NCBI GenBank assembly: GCA_023132995.1 | Contig: JAGLXI010000141.1 | Location: 1 to 18,108, forward strand | Direction of reading: 5' to 3' | Length of the DNA stretch: 18,108 nucleotides | Source: Candidatus Zixiibacteriota bacterium | GTDB taxonomy: Bacteria > Zixibacteria > MSB-5A5 > GN15 > FEB-12 | Part shown: one piece after another, positions 1 to 8,171 of the stretch | Layout: every line of letters begins with the position of its first letter | Numbering within the stretch: the first letter of the stretch is position 1 | The notes under the pieces: generated by a model | Told to the model about the DNA's origin: nothing | Seen by the model: the letters and a program-made list of their open reading frames with translations, nothing else | Database searches by the model: none | Translations under genes and position numbers: made by a program

Positions 1-23
1 CGAGTTTTTCAACAGCCTGCTAG
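1..23. repeat. Possible insertion-sequence end or rearrangement junction
   Basis: The first bases, read on the minus strand, give GGCTGTTGAAAAACTC, and this brings an abrupt stop codon to the neighbouring gene in the middle of a domain. The string resembles insertion-sequence termini I have seen, but I cannot name the family, and the other side of the junction lies outside the window. The only direct sign of a junction is the mid-domain truncation of the gene at 9-1076. Confidence 0.25.
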
Positions 24-1076
24 GTCGGCCGGGCATTCCTCGACAAACTGCGGTGGGGCGGTGTCCTCTATGGTAATCGTTTGTTCGCAGACAGTGTTGT
101 TGCCGGAGGCGTCCGTCGCCGTCCAGGTGCGGGTGATAACGTCACCTACGGTCGACTCTTTGAAAGTCACAACCGGCGCTGGATCGCAGTTATCAGTGGC
201 GGTCATATCCACAGGAGCCGGCACTTCAGCATCACATTCGATGGAGATGTCATCAGGGCATGCCGTGGTGAAGGTCGGGGCGGTGAGATCGGGATTACAG
301 GGGTCGACCGTGAAGCAGTGTGGCCCGTCCCACGTTGGTGCATACAGGTCATAGCCATCGCTCCAGAGCCACTCTCCAGCGGGAGGATAGTACGAGGAAT
401 CAAGACAGATTATGCTGCCGTCATATACGAAATCTATAGGGCCAATCTGGATTGTGTAGGTCGTGTCGTCAAACCCTGCCGGCAGGCCTGGGGTGTTTAT
501 CCTGTATCCGCCAAAACCTACAGTGTCGGCGCCGGTTCCATCAAGGCTGATGCCATTAATGGAAAAACGGTCGAATTGAGCCCCTCCCAGAGTTCCGGTC
601 GTGGCACCAACCGTGGTTCCCCACTGCGCGGTCTCGGAATAGACCCTGAAGCCGTTAGTGATACCTCCCATTGTGGTCTCGCCATTGACCAGGCGTAGGT
701 AGAACGTGATTGGTGTGCCTATCTCCAACCCCCCGGAGGCACTCAGACCATCAACATGAGATAGCGAAATACTGCCACTGGCAGCTGGAGGACATGGTGA
801 GTGGTCGTCGCACGCAATAGGTTCAGGCCCCTCGTGGAACATGTAGTTGCTCATGTATACCAGATCATGTATGTTCACACCTGCACAGCCAGCCATGTTT
901 GCAGCTGGCACATCCGGCAGTTCGGGTCCCTGGTTGAACATGTAGTCATCCAACCACACCAAGTCGGCGATGTCAATCGGCAGGGAGCCGCTGTTGTCTA
1001 TGTCGCCGCAGATTTGACCCTGGACCGTACCAGCCAAGCAGAGCACGGCACAAGTGATCACGATAAGTCTTCTCAT
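9..1076 (-). CDS. Secreted dockerin-like / HYR-domain protein, 3' end truncated
   Basis: This is a 355-residue exported protein of unknown specific role, probably extracellular or cell-surface. Residues 1-20 are a signal peptide (MRRLIVITCAVLCLAGTVQG). Residues 23-90 hold two dockerin-like calcium loops, each followed by an 'YMF..GPE' helix end: DIDNSGSLPIDIADLV and then GCAGVNIHDLVYMSNYMF. Residues about 100-258 form a beta-rich domain I do not recognise. Residues about 265-338 are one complete HYR (immunoglobulin-like) domain, with CPDDISIECD, TDNCDP and WTATDASGN as the usual landmarks. A second HYR domain starts at residue 340 (APPQFVEECPADL) and stops 15 residues later, where a HYR domain should run on for about 70 more, so the gene is truncated. 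The start is supported by AGGAGGT just upstream of the ATG. Dockerin-like and HYR modules normally mediate binding or adhesion; no enzyme domain is visible. Confidence 0.8.
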   Translation of the reverse strand: MRRLIVITCAVLCLAGTVQGQICGDIDNSGSLPIDIADLVWLDDYMFNQGPELPDVPAANMAGCAGVNIHDLVYMSNYMFHEGPEPIACDDHSPCPPAASGSISLSHVDGLSASGGLEIGTPITFYLRLVNGETTMGGITNGFRVYSETAQWGTTVGATTGTLGGAQFDRFSINGISLDGTGADTVGFGGYRINTPGLPAGFDDTTYTIQIGPIDFVYDGSIICLDSSYYPPAGEWLWSDGYDLYAPTWDGPHCFTVDPCNPDLTAPTFTTACPDDISIECDAEVPAPVDMTATDNCDPAPVVTFKESTVGDVITRTWTATDASGNNTVCEQTITIEDTAPPQFVEECPADLAGC

Positions 1077-1202
1077 AAATACCTCCTGATTGGTTTTCCT
1101 GCTTTCTGCATGAAAGATAGCCCAAAAGGCACAACTGTCAAGGGATTCCGTGCCCGGCGGACGGAGAGAGGTTGCTGTGTAAAGAGCTATGGAGTATCGG
1201 TA

Positions 1203-1232
1203 GGGGCAGACGAAGGCGTCTGCCGCCCACGG
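1203..1232. repeat. Dispersed hairpin repeat, copy 1
   Basis: The stem GGCAGACG (1205-1212) pairs with CGTCTGCC (1217-1224) across an AAGG loop, flanked by GG on one side and GCCCACGG on the other. The same unit, inverted and with a one-base loop, is at 16463-16489. Two near-identical hairpins 15 kb apart in noncoding DNA indicate a dispersed REP-like element. It is unlikely to be a terminator because no T tract follows. Confidence 0.65.
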
Positions 1233-1254
1233 AATGAACGCATCGCGTTTATTC

Positions 1255-1283
1255 TTTACAACCGGCTAGGGGAGACGTATATT
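1255..1283 (+). promoter_or_regulatory. Predicted sigma-70 promoter of the carboxylase operon
   Basis: The -35 box TTTACA (1255-1260, five of six matches to consensus) and the -10 box TATATT (1278-1283, five of six) are separated by exactly 17 bases. Transcription should begin near 1290 and read into the gene starting at 1424. The match is unusually good for this GC-rich sequence, but it is a prediction only. Confidence 0.55.
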
Positions 1284-1423
1284 CCACATTCTGAGGTCGG
1301 CGACGCCGGTACTGTACTGGTTGACAACGGCTTATTTGACGGTCGCGCGGCCTGACGGAACCTTTGGGCCGGGATTGATTGCAGGAACACCGGCCGGGTC
1401 GTGCAACAAGAAAGAGACGGCAC

Positions 1424-3031
1424 ATGTTTCGGATTGAATCGAAAGTCGATACCAAGTCTGCACAGTACAAGGACAACTACGAGAAGAACAAGGCCCAGCA
1501 TCTTGAGTTCAAGGAGCGTCTTGAGAGAACCAAGAAGGGCGGACCGGAGAAGTCGCGCAAGCGTCACACTGACCGCAAGAAGCTGCTGCCGCGCGATCGT
1601 GTAGCCAAGCTGCTTGATCGCAATACGCCTTTTCTGGAGCTCAGTTCGCTTGCCGCGTACGACATGTATGAGGATCAGGCCCCGGCGGCGGGCATCATCA
1701 CCGGTATCGGAACTGTCCACGGCCGCGAAGTGATGGTGATCACCAACGACGCCACCGTTAAGGGGGGGACGTACTACCCGATAACGATTCTCAAGCATGG
1801 GCGCGCCCAGACGATAGCGGAAATCAACCACCTGCCCTGCATCTACCTGGTCGACTCCGGCGGTATCTTCCTGCCGTTGCAGTCGGGCACTTTCCCGGAC
1901 AAGGACCATTTCGGACGCATCTTCTACAACCAGGCGCGCATGTCGGCCCTGGGCATCGCGCAGATCTCGGTGGTCATGGGTTCATGCACGGCGGGCGGAG
2001 CGTACCTGCCGGCAATGTCCGACGAAACCATTCAGGTCCGCAAGCAGGGGACTATTTTTATCGGCGGGCCGCCGCTGGTCAAAGCCGCCACCGGTGAAGT
2101 CGTAACCGCCGAGGAACTCGGGGGCGCCGACGTCCACTGCCGAACTTCGGGCGTGAGCGATCATTACGCCCAGAACGATGAACATGCCATTCAACTTGCG
2201 CGCAACGTCGTGCAGAACTTAAACCACCCTCCGAAAACGCACATTGACCTCACGGAACCGGAAGAGCCCCACTATGACCCCGAGGAGCTTTATGGCGTGG
2301 TCTCCAACGATATCCGCAAGGGCTTCGATATCAAGGAGGTCATCGCGCGCGTTGTCGACGGTTCCCGCTTTCATGAATTCAAGGAACTCTACGGCACCAC
2401 GCTCGTGACCGGCTTTGCGCGGATCATGGGTTACCCGGTTGGGATCATCGGGAACAACGGCGTCCTGTTTTCCGAGTCGTCGCTCAAGGGAGCGCACTTC
2501 ATCGAACTGTGCACCGAGCGCAAGATTCCGCTGATCTTTCTTCAGAACATCTCCGGCTTTATTGTCGGCCGTCAGTATGAAGCGGGCGGTATCGCGCGCG
2601 ACGGCGCCAAGATGGTCCACGCCGTTGCCAACGCCGACGTGCCCAAGTTCACGGTCGTCGTGGGTGGCTCTTACGGCGCGGGGAACTACGCGATGTGCGG
2701 GCGGGGTTACTGCCCGCGGCTCATGTGGATGTGGCCCAACGCCAAGATTTGCGTTATGGGGGGCGAGCAGGCCGCCGACGTTCTGGCCTCGGTCAAAGTG
2801 AAACAGCTTGAGAAAGAGGGCAAGAAGCTGACCGAAGAGGAAATTGACGCCATCCGGAGACCGGTCATTGAGGACTACGAGCGGCAGTCTTCACCGTATT
2901 TCTCCGGGGCGCGGCTGTGGGACGACGGCATGGTCGGCATGACAGAGACGCGCAACGCCCTGGCCCTGGGAATCTCGATGTCACTCAACGCGCCGATACC
3001 GGACCAGAAGTACGGAGTCTTCCGCATGTAA
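1424..3031 (+). CDS. mccB: 3-methylcrotonyl-CoA carboxylase, carboxyltransferase (beta) subunit
   Basis: It transfers the carboxyl group from carboxybiotin to 3-methylcrotonyl-CoA, giving 3-methylglutaconyl-CoA in leucine degradation; the enzyme is a cytoplasmic alpha/beta complex. The product is 535 residues, the usual MccB length, with both crotonase-like halves. Landmarks are [14 protein letters not shown] (69-82), [10 protein letters not shown] (110-119), CIYLVDSGG (139-147), [16 protein letters not shown] (186-201), [12 protein letters not shown] (214-225), [20 protein letters not shown] (375-394) and [16 protein letters not shown] (414-429). The [12 protein letters not shown] and VGRQYEAGG blocks fit methylcrotonyl-CoA rather than propionyl-CoA carboxylase. 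I chose the ATG at 1424 because the 15 codons before it from a TTG do not resemble the family; the ribosome binding site is weak (AAAGAGA). First gene of a four-gene operon. A geranyl-CoA carboxylase is possible but less likely beside a LiuC homologue. Confidence 0.93.
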   Translation: MFRIESKVDTKSAQYKDNYEKNKAQHLEFKERLERTKKGGPEKSRKRHTDRKKLLPRDRVAKLLDRNTPFLELSSLAAYDMYEDQAPAAGIITGIGTVHGREVMVITNDATVKGGTYYPITILKHGRAQTIAEINHLPCIYLVDSGGIFLPLQSGTFPDKDHFGRIFYNQARMSALGIAQISVVMGSCTAGGAYLPAMSDETIQVRKQGTIFIGGPPLVKAATGEVVTAEELGGADVHCRTSGVSDHYAQNDEHAIQLARNVVQNLNHPPKTHIDLTEPEEPHYDPEELYGVVSNDIRKGFDIKEVIARVVDGSRFHEFKELYGTTLVTGFARIMGYPVGIIGNNGVLFSESSLKGAHFIELCTERKIPLIFLQNISGFIVGRQYEAGGIARDGAKMVHAVANADVPKFTVVVGGSYGAGNYAMCGRGYCPRLMWMWPNAKICVMGGEQAADVLASVKVKQLEKEGKKLTEEEIDAIRRPVIEDYERQSSPYFSGARLWDDGMVGMTETRNALALGISMSLNAPIPDQKYGVFRM

Positions 3032-3051
3032 CGCGGCTGGGCCGATTCGCC

Positions 3052-3837
3052 ATGAATCTAAGCACGATAACTTACCACAAGGACAACCGCATCGCGAGGG
3101 TGACATTCAATCGCCCGGAGATTCACAACGCTTTCAACGGTACCGTCATCACTGAGATGTCTCAGGTGTTCTCCGAGATCGAGAAGGATAACGACATCCG
3201 CGTGGTGCTCCTGACCGGCAAGGGCAAATCGTTCTGCGCCGGGGCTGACCTCAACTGGATGCGGGGTGTTATCAAGCAGTCGTTCGAGGAAAACCTGGCC
3301 GAGTCCAACGAACTGGCGGAACTGTTCTACAAGATATACACTTGTCACCGGCCGGTTGTCGGACGGATAAACGGTGCAGCCATCGGCGGTGGTACCGGAT
3401 TTGTCGCCGTGTGTGATATCGCAGTCGCGGCCCGTTCGGCGCAGTTCTCATTCTCGGAAGTCAAGATCGGCGTGGTGCCGGCCTGCATCGGCCCCTATGT
3501 CGTCAGGAAGATGGGTGAAGGCAGGGCGCGCGAGCTGTTTATCACAGGTGAACGAATGAACGGCGACCGCGCCTATGAAGTCGGCTTGGTCAACCGCGTC
3601 GCGGATGACGATCAGCTTGACGCCGAGGTGGATTGCGTGGTCAATACGTTGCTGTCATCGGGGCCGGAGGCTGTCACGATGGCCAAGAAACTTGTGTCCG
3701 AGGTCCCCGGCATGACACCTGAGCAGTTCAAGCCGTTCACGGCGGAGATGATCGCCCGGCTGCGCATTTCAGAAGAAGGGCAGGAAGGGATGGACGCTTT
3801 TCTCAACAAGCGCAAACCGAACTGGGCGGAGGATTGA
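3052..3837 (+). CDS. liuC: LiuC-like 3-methylglutaconyl-CoA hydratase (crotonase family)
   Basis: It is predicted to hydrate 3-methylglutaconyl-CoA to HMG-CoA, the step after the carboxylase. The 261-residue protein is a single crotonase domain. FCAGADL (61-67) and GAAIGGG (108-114) supply the backbone amides of the oxyanion hole. The first catalytic Glu of ordinary crotonase is Gly here (GGGTGFVAVCD, Gly116), while the second is present as Glu136 in FSEVKIGVVPACIGPYV. To my recollection this pattern is typical of bacterial LiuC proteins rather than a defect. The ATG at 3052 is preferred over upstream in-frame codons because homology begins there; no clear ribosome binding site precedes it, and with only 20 bases after the mccB stop, translational coupling is likely. 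Its place between the two carboxylase subunits supports the assignment. It could also act on crotonyl-CoA, since no other enoyl-CoA hydratase is in the window. Confidence 0.85.
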   Translation: MNLSTITYHKDNRIARVTFNRPEIHNAFNGTVITEMSQVFSEIEKDNDIRVVLLTGKGKSFCAGADLNWMRGVIKQSFEENLAESNELAELFYKIYTCHRPVVGRINGAAIGGGTGFVAVCDIAVAARSAQFSFSEVKIGVVPACIGPYVVRKMGEGRARELFITGERMNGDRAYEVGLVNRVADDDQLDAEVDCVVNTLLSSGPEAVTMAKKLVSEVPGMTPEQFKPFTAEMIARLRISEEGQEGMDAFLNKRKPNWAED

Positions 3838-3862
3838 GGCGAAAGCCCCAAACCGGAATAGT

Positions 3863-5380
3863 ATGAACAAGCTGTTCAAGAAGATATTAGTCGCCAACCG
3901 TTCGGAGATCGCGATCCGGGTGATGAATGCCTGCCGCACGTTGGGGATACCGGCGGTGGCCGTATACTCCGACGCCGACGCGAAGAGCAAGCACCGCCTG
4001 CAGGCAGATGAGTCGATTCACATCGGCGCGTCACCACCGCGCGAATCGTACCTTGACATTGAAAAGATCATCGCAGCGGCAAAACAGACCGGGTGCGATG
4101 CCATCCATCCCGGCTATGGTTTCCTGGCTGAGAACCCCACCTTTGCCGGGCGTTGCGCCGAGGAGAAGATCGCGTTTATCGGGCCTTCGCCCGATGCAAT
4201 CGCGCTGCTCGGCAACAAAGTGGCATCCCGAACAAAGATGGCCGACGCTGGTGTCCCGTTGATTCCCGGCATGAAGGGAACCGAGACAGATCTCGACGTC
4301 TACCGGGAGGCCGCTGAGACAGCCGGGTACCCGGTCATGATCAAGGCTGCCGCCGGTGGCGGGGGCAAGGGGATGCGTGTAGTCCACGATGCCGAGGGGC
4401 TGGCTGACGCCGTCGACGCCGCTCGCCGCGAAGCGAAGAACGCTTTTGATGACGACACCGTGTACCTTGAGAAGTACATCATTAACCCGCGTCACATTGA
4501 GTTCCAGATCATGGCCGACCATCACGGGAACACCGTCCACGTGTTTGAGCGGGAGTGTTCCATTCAGCGGCGGCACCAGAAGATAATCGAAGAAACACCG
4601 TCGATGGCGCTCGACTACGACACCCGCGCTCGTATGGGAGCCGACGCCGTCAGGGTAGCGCAGGCGGCCGGTTATACCAATGCGGGAACGGTGGAGTTTC
4701 TCTATGACAAGAGCGGCCATTACTACTTCCTGGAAATGAACACCCGCATTCAGGTCGAGCACCCGGTTACCGAGATGGTCACCGGCGTCGATCTGGTGAT
4801 CGAGCAGATTCGTGTAGCCGCCGGGCTGCCGCTGTCGGATCATTTCAGGAATCTCTCTCAGCGGGGTCACGCGATAGAGTGCCGCATCTACGCAGAAGAC
4901 GGCGAGGACAACTTCATGCCATCAACCGGTAGGATCGCCTGCTACCGCGAACCGACCGGCCCGGGCATCAGGGTCGACTCGGGAGTGACAGCCGGAACGG
5001 AAGTGACAATCGATTACGATCCCATCATGGCCAAACTGATCGCGCACGCCCCCACTCGCGAACTGGCTATCAGCAAGATGATCGACGCCCTGCACAACTA
5101 CAAGATTCTCGGCGTGAAGACATCGAAGAAGTTCATGGTGGACGTGCTGAGCCATCCGGAGTTCGCCGCCGGGAGAACCTATACCGACTTCATCGAGAAA
5201 AATATGGCTGATCGCAAACTCGACATGGAGCAATTCAGGGAATTAGCTGTGGCAGTAGCGGCGGCGTCATCTTTCGGCGGCAGAAGGCCGCAGGCCGCTG
5301 CAGCAGACAGCGGCGCTGGCCGGGTCTCTATCTGGCGTAGTGTGGGAAGCTGGCAAGTGGGAGACCTGATCCATGAGTGA
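3863..5380 (+). CDS. mccA: Biotin carboxylase subunit of methylcrotonyl-CoA carboxylase (split alpha subunit, part 1)
   Basis: It carboxylates the biotin carried by the protein encoded at 5447-5944, using ATP and bicarbonate. The 505-residue product starts with the biotin-carboxylase N-domain (KILVANRSEIAIRV, 7-20; HPGYGFLAEN, 82-91). It continues with the ATP-grasp glycine loop KAAAGGGGKGMRVV (161-174), KIIEETPS (240-247) and the catalytic block EMNTRIQVEHPVTE (291-304), where Arg295 matches the catalytic Arg of E. coli AccC. The biotin-carboxylase C-domain follows (RIYAEDGEDNFMPSTG, 341-356). After about residue 455 comes a low-complexity Ala-rich linker and then IWRSVGSWQ, which resembles the start of the linker domain that joins the two halves in one-piece alpha subunits. 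The ORF stops there. The carrier protein resumes 66 bases later in the same reading frame, so this is half of a normally continuous polypeptide. Confidence 0.9.
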   Translation: MNKLFKKILVANRSEIAIRVMNACRTLGIPAVAVYSDADAKSKHRLQADESIHIGASPPRESYLDIEKIIAAAKQTGCDAIHPGYGFLAENPTFAGRCAEEKIAFIGPSPDAIALLGNKVASRTKMADAGVPLIPGMKGTETDLDVYREAAETAGYPVMIKAAAGGGGKGMRVVHDAEGLADAVDAARREAKNAFDDDTVYLEKYIINPRHIEFQIMADHHGNTVHVFERECSIQRRHQKIIEETPSMALDYDTRARMGADAVRVAQAAGYTNAGTVEFLYDKSGHYYFLEMNTRIQVEHPVTEMVTGVDLVIEQIRVAAGLPLSDHFRNLSQRGHAIECRIYAEDGEDNFMPSTGRIACYREPTGPGIRVDSGVTAGTEVTIDYDPIMAKLIAHAPTRELAISKMIDALHNYKILGVKTSKKFMVDVLSHPEFAAGRTYTDFIEKNMADRKLDMEQFRELAVAVAAASSFGGRRPQAAAADSGAGRVSIWRSVGSWQVGDLIHE

Positions 5381-5446
5381 GGCGAACGTGTGCATCCGCC
5401 AATGGCGAGATGAGAGTATGAGCCACGAAGAGCAGGGGGCAGTCCG

Positions 5447-5944
5447 ATGAGTGCTTCTGACTTCGTCTTTGGAGAAGACATCGTATCGGCCGCGTGCGAG
5501 AAAGTCGGTGATCGTCTGCTGGTGAAAGTTGGAGAGAAGGAGTACCTCTTCCAGCCTATCGGCGAGAACCTCTTTTCCACGAATGTAAACGGCGCCGCCT
5601 GCATTATCGGTGTCGTGGAAGACGGAGGCACTTACTTCGTCGACATAGACTCGGTTCTGCTTGAAGTGACGGAACCGTCCGAGGACGGCTTCGCCGGCGG
5701 TGCGGGCGGTCTGGCTGGTGAGAAAGACAAGGTCTTCGCGCCCATGCCGGGAAAGATCGTCAAGGTTCTGGTTGGGGTCGGCGATGAAGTGGCCCTCAGG
5801 CAGTCGATGGCTATTGTCGAGGCGATGAAGATGGAGAACGTCATTGTCTCACGTGCGGCGGGGCGGGTGAAGGCGGTCAATTTTGCGCCCGGCGACCAGG
5901 TGGACACCGAGAGCCCGATCATCGAACTCGAGCTGGATGAGTAG
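5447..5944 (+). CDS. Biotin carboxyl carrier protein of methylcrotonyl-CoA carboxylase (split alpha subunit, part 2)
   Basis: This 165-residue protein carries the biotin that shuttles CO2 between the biotin carboxylase and the beta subunit. Residues about 1-75 form a beta-rich segment (DRLLVKVGEKEYLFQP; GGTYFVDIDSVLLEV) that matches in style the linker domain normally fused behind biotin carboxylase in MccA. A Gly-rich hinge (82-92) is followed by the biotinyl domain: VFAPMPGKIVKVLV (96-109) and the biotinylation site EAMKMEN (125-131), with Lys128 as the modified residue. The ATG at 5447 follows a purine-rich CAGGGGG. It is in the same frame as the biotin carboxylase, separated by two in-frame stop codons (5378-5380 and 5411-5413). 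It is the last gene of the operon, 46 bases before a terminator. Confidence 0.9.
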   Translation: MSASDFVFGEDIVSAACEKVGDRLLVKVGEKEYLFQPIGENLFSTNVNGAACIIGVVEDGGTYFVDIDSVLLEVTEPSEDGFAGGAGGLAGEKDKVFAPMPGKIVKVLVGVGDEVALRQSMAIVEAMKMENVIVSRAAGRVKAVNFAPGDQVDTESPIIELELDE

Positions 5945-5990
5945 ATGTCAGACGGTTTGTCTGTGTCGTTGGACGGTAGCTTTGAGCATG

Positions 5991-6021
5991 AAAAAAGCCG
6001 GCGTATGGATGCCGGCTTTTT
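5991..6021. terminator. Bidirectional rho-independent terminator
   Basis: GCCGGC (5997-6002) and GCCGGC (6011-6016) form a six-pair GC stem with an eight-base loop. Six A residues lie before the stem and five T residues after it. The A and T tracts let it act on both strands, ending the carboxylase operon (plus) and the convergent barrel-protein gene (minus). Confidence 0.85.
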
Positions 6022-6043
6022 CTATCCCTGCTACCGCAGGAAC

Positions 6044-6679
6044 CTATAGCACTTTAATGCCGACTGTGACCCCCCAGAAACCCATGCTGTCATCGAAAAT
6101 CGGCTCGACGCCGCTGCCCGCCTCAAAGGCCTGCGATGTGCCGATGTTTATTACTCTCGCGTGTGCGAAGAGCTTGACCAGGCGAATCAGCGGGTATTCC
6201 ACACCCACGCCGATATTGTAATAGAACTTGGTCTGGTTGTCCACCACCAGGTTCTTGGTTAGACTATCCACCACGGCCTCGACGCCGGGAGGCAGTTCAA
6301 ACCTGTCCGGCTGTTTCACCTGTGCCAGACCGATGCCGACAAACCCATACGGTTTCAGCGGGAATCCCGGAATGCCGACAGCCAGCTTGGCGTCGACACC
6401 ATACATCGTGATCTGAATATCCCCACCTGTGACGTCGCCAATGTCACTGCCGAACTTGTGCAGTTCGACCTTGCCGATTGTCTCGAGTATGGGCAGGGCG
6501 CTCAGTGACACTCCGAACATACCGTGATAGCCGGTATTATAGTTGGTCTTGAAGTCTGCGGGGGCGTTTGGTACCGTGAGCCCGCCCGCGGCGTACAGCT
6601 TGATGGGGCTGCCGATCTGGGCCGAAGCTGCCACGGCAAGAGCGAGCAGAATCGCAGCCGTCAGTGCTATTTTCTTCAT
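6044..6679 (-). CDS. Small outer-membrane beta-barrel protein of unknown function
   Basis: The 211-residue product has a clear signal peptide (MKKIALTAAILLALAVAASA, cut before Gln21). The rest alternates hydrophobic and polar residues in short strands rich in Gly and aromatics, for example YGVDAKLAVGIPG, KPYGFVGIGLAQV, FYYNIGVGVEYPL and the C-terminal FWGVTVGIKVL. This is the look of an eight-stranded OmpA/OmpX-like barrel ending in a hydrophobic residue, so export to the outer membrane is inferred. I see no peptidoglycan-binding domain and cannot name a ligand. AAGGAG precedes the ATG. It is transcribed alone, towards the shared terminator at 5991-6021. The periplasmic or outer-membrane location is better supported than any function. 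Confidence 0.75.
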   Translation of the reverse strand: MKKIALTAAILLALAVAASAQIGSPIKLYAAGGLTVPNAPADFKTNYNTGYHGMFGVSLSALPILETIGKVELHKFGSDIGDVTGGDIQITMYGVDAKLAVGIPGFPLKPYGFVGIGLAQVKQPDRFELPPGVEAVVDSLTKNLVVDNQTKFYYNIGVGVEYPLIRLVKLFAHARVINIGTSQAFEAGSGVEPIFDDSMGFWGVTVGIKVL

Positions 6680-6871
6680 CGTGGTCTCCTTCGATGGGCC
6701 TTCTGTCCCGAGTCCTTGCTGTTCAATATCCTAAATGCCGTTTCCGGGGCAGCCGGTCAACAAAAACCTCTGCGAAGTATTGGCCAGACCTGAGGTCGCT
6801 GAAGTAGTACACGTTTCCCTATAACGCATTATCGCAACATAGGTTGGCCCGCGTTCAAAAAGACGGGGTTT

Positions 6872-6885
6872 GTGAAGTTGTTCAC
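6872..6885. promoter_or_regulatory. Small palindrome upstream of the thiolase-operon promoter
   Basis: GTGAA (6872-6876) and TTCAC (6881-6885) form a perfect inverted repeat with a four-base centre, ending directly before the predicted -35 box at 6886. The position suits a regulator binding site. The arms are short, so chance is possible. Confidence 0.3.
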
Positions 6886-6914
6886 TTGATTTCCCTCGAG
6901 TTTTTGATTATATA
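6886..6914 (+). promoter_or_regulatory. Predicted promoter of the thl-hbd-acyl-CoA dehydrogenase operon
   Basis: The -35 box TTGATT (6886-6891) and the -10 box TATATA (6909-6914) are exactly 17 bases apart, in a locally AT-rich patch upstream of the thiolase gene. The predicted start of transcription, near 6921, leaves a leader of about 37 bases containing the GGAGG ribosome binding site. The -10 box lies inside the palindrome at 6902-6922. Confidence 0.55.
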
Positions 6915-6922
6915 GATCAAAA
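6902..6922. promoter_or_regulatory. Candidate operator overlapping the -10 box
   Basis: TTTTGAT (6902-6908) and ATCAAAA (6916-6922) are perfect inverted arms around the seven-base centre TATATAG. The symmetry extends imperfectly outwards to about 14 bases per arm (CTCGAG.. against CTTGAAG). A dimeric repressor bound here would block the promoter. In other bacteria TetR- or GntR-type regulators that sense acyl-CoA often control such operons, but no regulator gene is in the window, so its identity is unknown. Confidence 0.4.
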
Positions 6923-6957
6923 CTTGAAGCAACATTACAGACTCTGGAGGATTAAAG

Positions 6958-8148
6958 ATGGCTGAGAGGAATGAGGCCTACATCGTCTCCGTCTGCAGGA
7001 CAGCGATAGGGAATCTTCATGGCGGCCTTGGCAGTATGACCGCACCACAGTCGGGCGCGCAGGCTATCAAGGAAGCCGTCAGGCGGTCCGGTGTTGACCC
7101 TGCAGATATCGAGGAAGTCATTATGGGGCAGGTTGTTCAGGGCGGCTGCGGCCAGGCGCCCGGACGCCAGGCCGCCATCCACGCGGGAGTGCCGCCGGAA
7201 GCGTCCGTCATGACGATCAACAAGGTCTGTGGTTCGGGGCTGAAGGCGGTCATGCTTGCGGCACAGTCGATCCGGGCCGGCGATCAGGACGTATTCGTAG
7301 CCGGCGGTATGGAGTCAATGTCCCAGACGCCGTATGTAATACGCGGAGCCAAGACCGGACTTCGGTGGGGCCACAAGCAACTGGATGATATCATGGTCTC
7401 CGACGGCCTGTGGGACAGCTTCAACAATTTCCACATGGGGTGCGCCGCGGAGTTCATCAGCCGGGAGGAAAAGATCACTCGCGAAGAGCAGGACGAATAC
7501 GCTGCGGGTTCGCATCAGAAAGCGGTTGCTGCTCAGAAAGCCGGTAAGTTCAAGGACGAGATCTTCGACGTCGAAATCCCCCAGCGCAAAGGGGACCCGG
7601 TCATATTCAATGTCGACGAGTGCCCTCGTGCAAACATCTCCATTGAGAAGCTGGCCAGGCTCCGACCGGCCTTCGAGAAGGACGGCACGGTTACGGCCGG
7701 AAACTCCCCCGGGCTCAATGACGGTGCCGCGGCCTCGGTGGTCGTGTCTGGGAACTACATGAAAGAAAAGGGGCTCAAACCCTTGGCAAGAGTGGTCGAA
7801 TATGCAGTGGCCGGTACTGAACCCAAGCGTCTTTTCTGGGCGCCCATCTATGCCGTCAAGAAGCTGATGGAAAAGATGAACGTTGATATCAACCACTGGG
7901 ACCTGATCGAGGCCAATGAGGCGTTTTCCGTTCAGTGTCTGGCTGACGGCAAGGTGCTCGGCTGGGACTGGGAACGGGTCAACGTTCACGGTGGCGCCGT
8001 TGCTTTGGGACATCCCATCGGCGCGTCCGGCGCACGCGTTCTTGCAACACTGATCTATGCTCTCAAGGATCGTGGTTTGAAGACCGGGATGGCCACACTC
8101 TGTCTGGGTGGCGGCCACGCGGTGGCGATGGCGATTGAGTTAGTATAG
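6958..8148 (+). CDS. Acetyl-CoA C-acetyltransferase (thiolase)
   Basis: It condenses two acetyl-CoA to acetoacetyl-CoA, or runs in reverse as the last step of beta-oxidation. The 396-residue length and motifs are those of the classical biosynthetic/degradative thiolase family. The nucleophilic Cys91 is in [11 protein letters not shown], followed by [11 protein letters not shown] (116-126), NEAF (320-323), His352 in [15 protein letters not shown] and the second catalytic Cys382 in [10 protein letters not shown]. The last motif usually reads GGGMG or GGGQG, so GGGHA is slightly unusual. GGAGG sits eight bases before the ATG. It is the first gene of a four-gene operon, 23 bases before hbd. Together with hbd it implies an acetoacetyl-CoA / 3-hydroxybutyryl-CoA route; exact chain-length preference cannot be read from sequence alone. 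Confidence 0.92.
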   Translation: MAERNEAYIVSVCRTAIGNLHGGLGSMTAPQSGAQAIKEAVRRSGVDPADIEEVIMGQVVQGGCGQAPGRQAAIHAGVPPEASVMTINKVCGSGLKAVMLAAQSIRAGDQDVFVAGGMESMSQTPYVIRGAKTGLRWGHKQLDDIMVSDGLWDSFNNFHMGCAAEFISREEKITREEQDEYAAGSHQKAVAAQKAGKFKDEIFDVEIPQRKGDPVIFNVDECPRANISIEKLARLRPAFEKDGTVTAGNSPGLNDGAAASVVVSGNYMKEKGLKPLARVVEYAVAGTEPKRLFWAPIYAVKKLMEKMNVDINHWDLIEANEAFSVQCLADGKVLGWDWERVNVHGGAVALGHPIGASGARVLATLIYALKDRGLKTGMATLCLGGGHAVAMAIELV

Positions 8149-8171
8149 AAAACTCGGAGGAAATAAGTACG

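Larger units (their letters stand above)
1077..1423. other. Divergent intergenic region (347 bp)
   Basis: This gap separates the minus-strand dockerin/HYR gene from the plus-strand carboxylase operon. It contains the upstream region of the minus gene (ribosome binding site at about 1079-1086), a hairpin repeat at 1203-1232 and a good plus-strand promoter at 1255-1283. The leader from the predicted transcription start (about 1290) to the ATG at 1424 is about 134 bases and includes a short perfect palindrome, CGGCG-A-CGCCG, near 1299-1309. I see no gene, tRNA or recognisable riboswitch in it. Confidence 0.6.

Noticed and set aside
81..698. 205-codon plus-strand open frame
   Set aside because: It is antisense to the dockerin/HYR gene, which has a signal peptide, domains and a ribosome binding site; the plus-strand translation shows no family features.
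1321..1326. Perfect -35 box TTGACA
   Set aside because: No acceptable -10 box at 16-18 bases; the pair at 1255-1283 is far better.
801..1355. 184-codon plus-strand open frame
   Set aside because: It mixes the antisense of the dockerin gene with intergenic DNA, including the hairpin repeat and the predicted promoter; no recognisable protein.
4031..4870. 279-codon minus-strand open frame
   Set aside because: Fully antisense to the biotin carboxylase gene; the long frame comes from GC-rich codon bias.
5373..5450. 25-codon ORF overlapping the biotin carboxylase stop and the carrier start
   Set aside because: No ribosome binding site of its own and no recognisable sequence; it lies in the gap between the two halves of the split alpha subunit.
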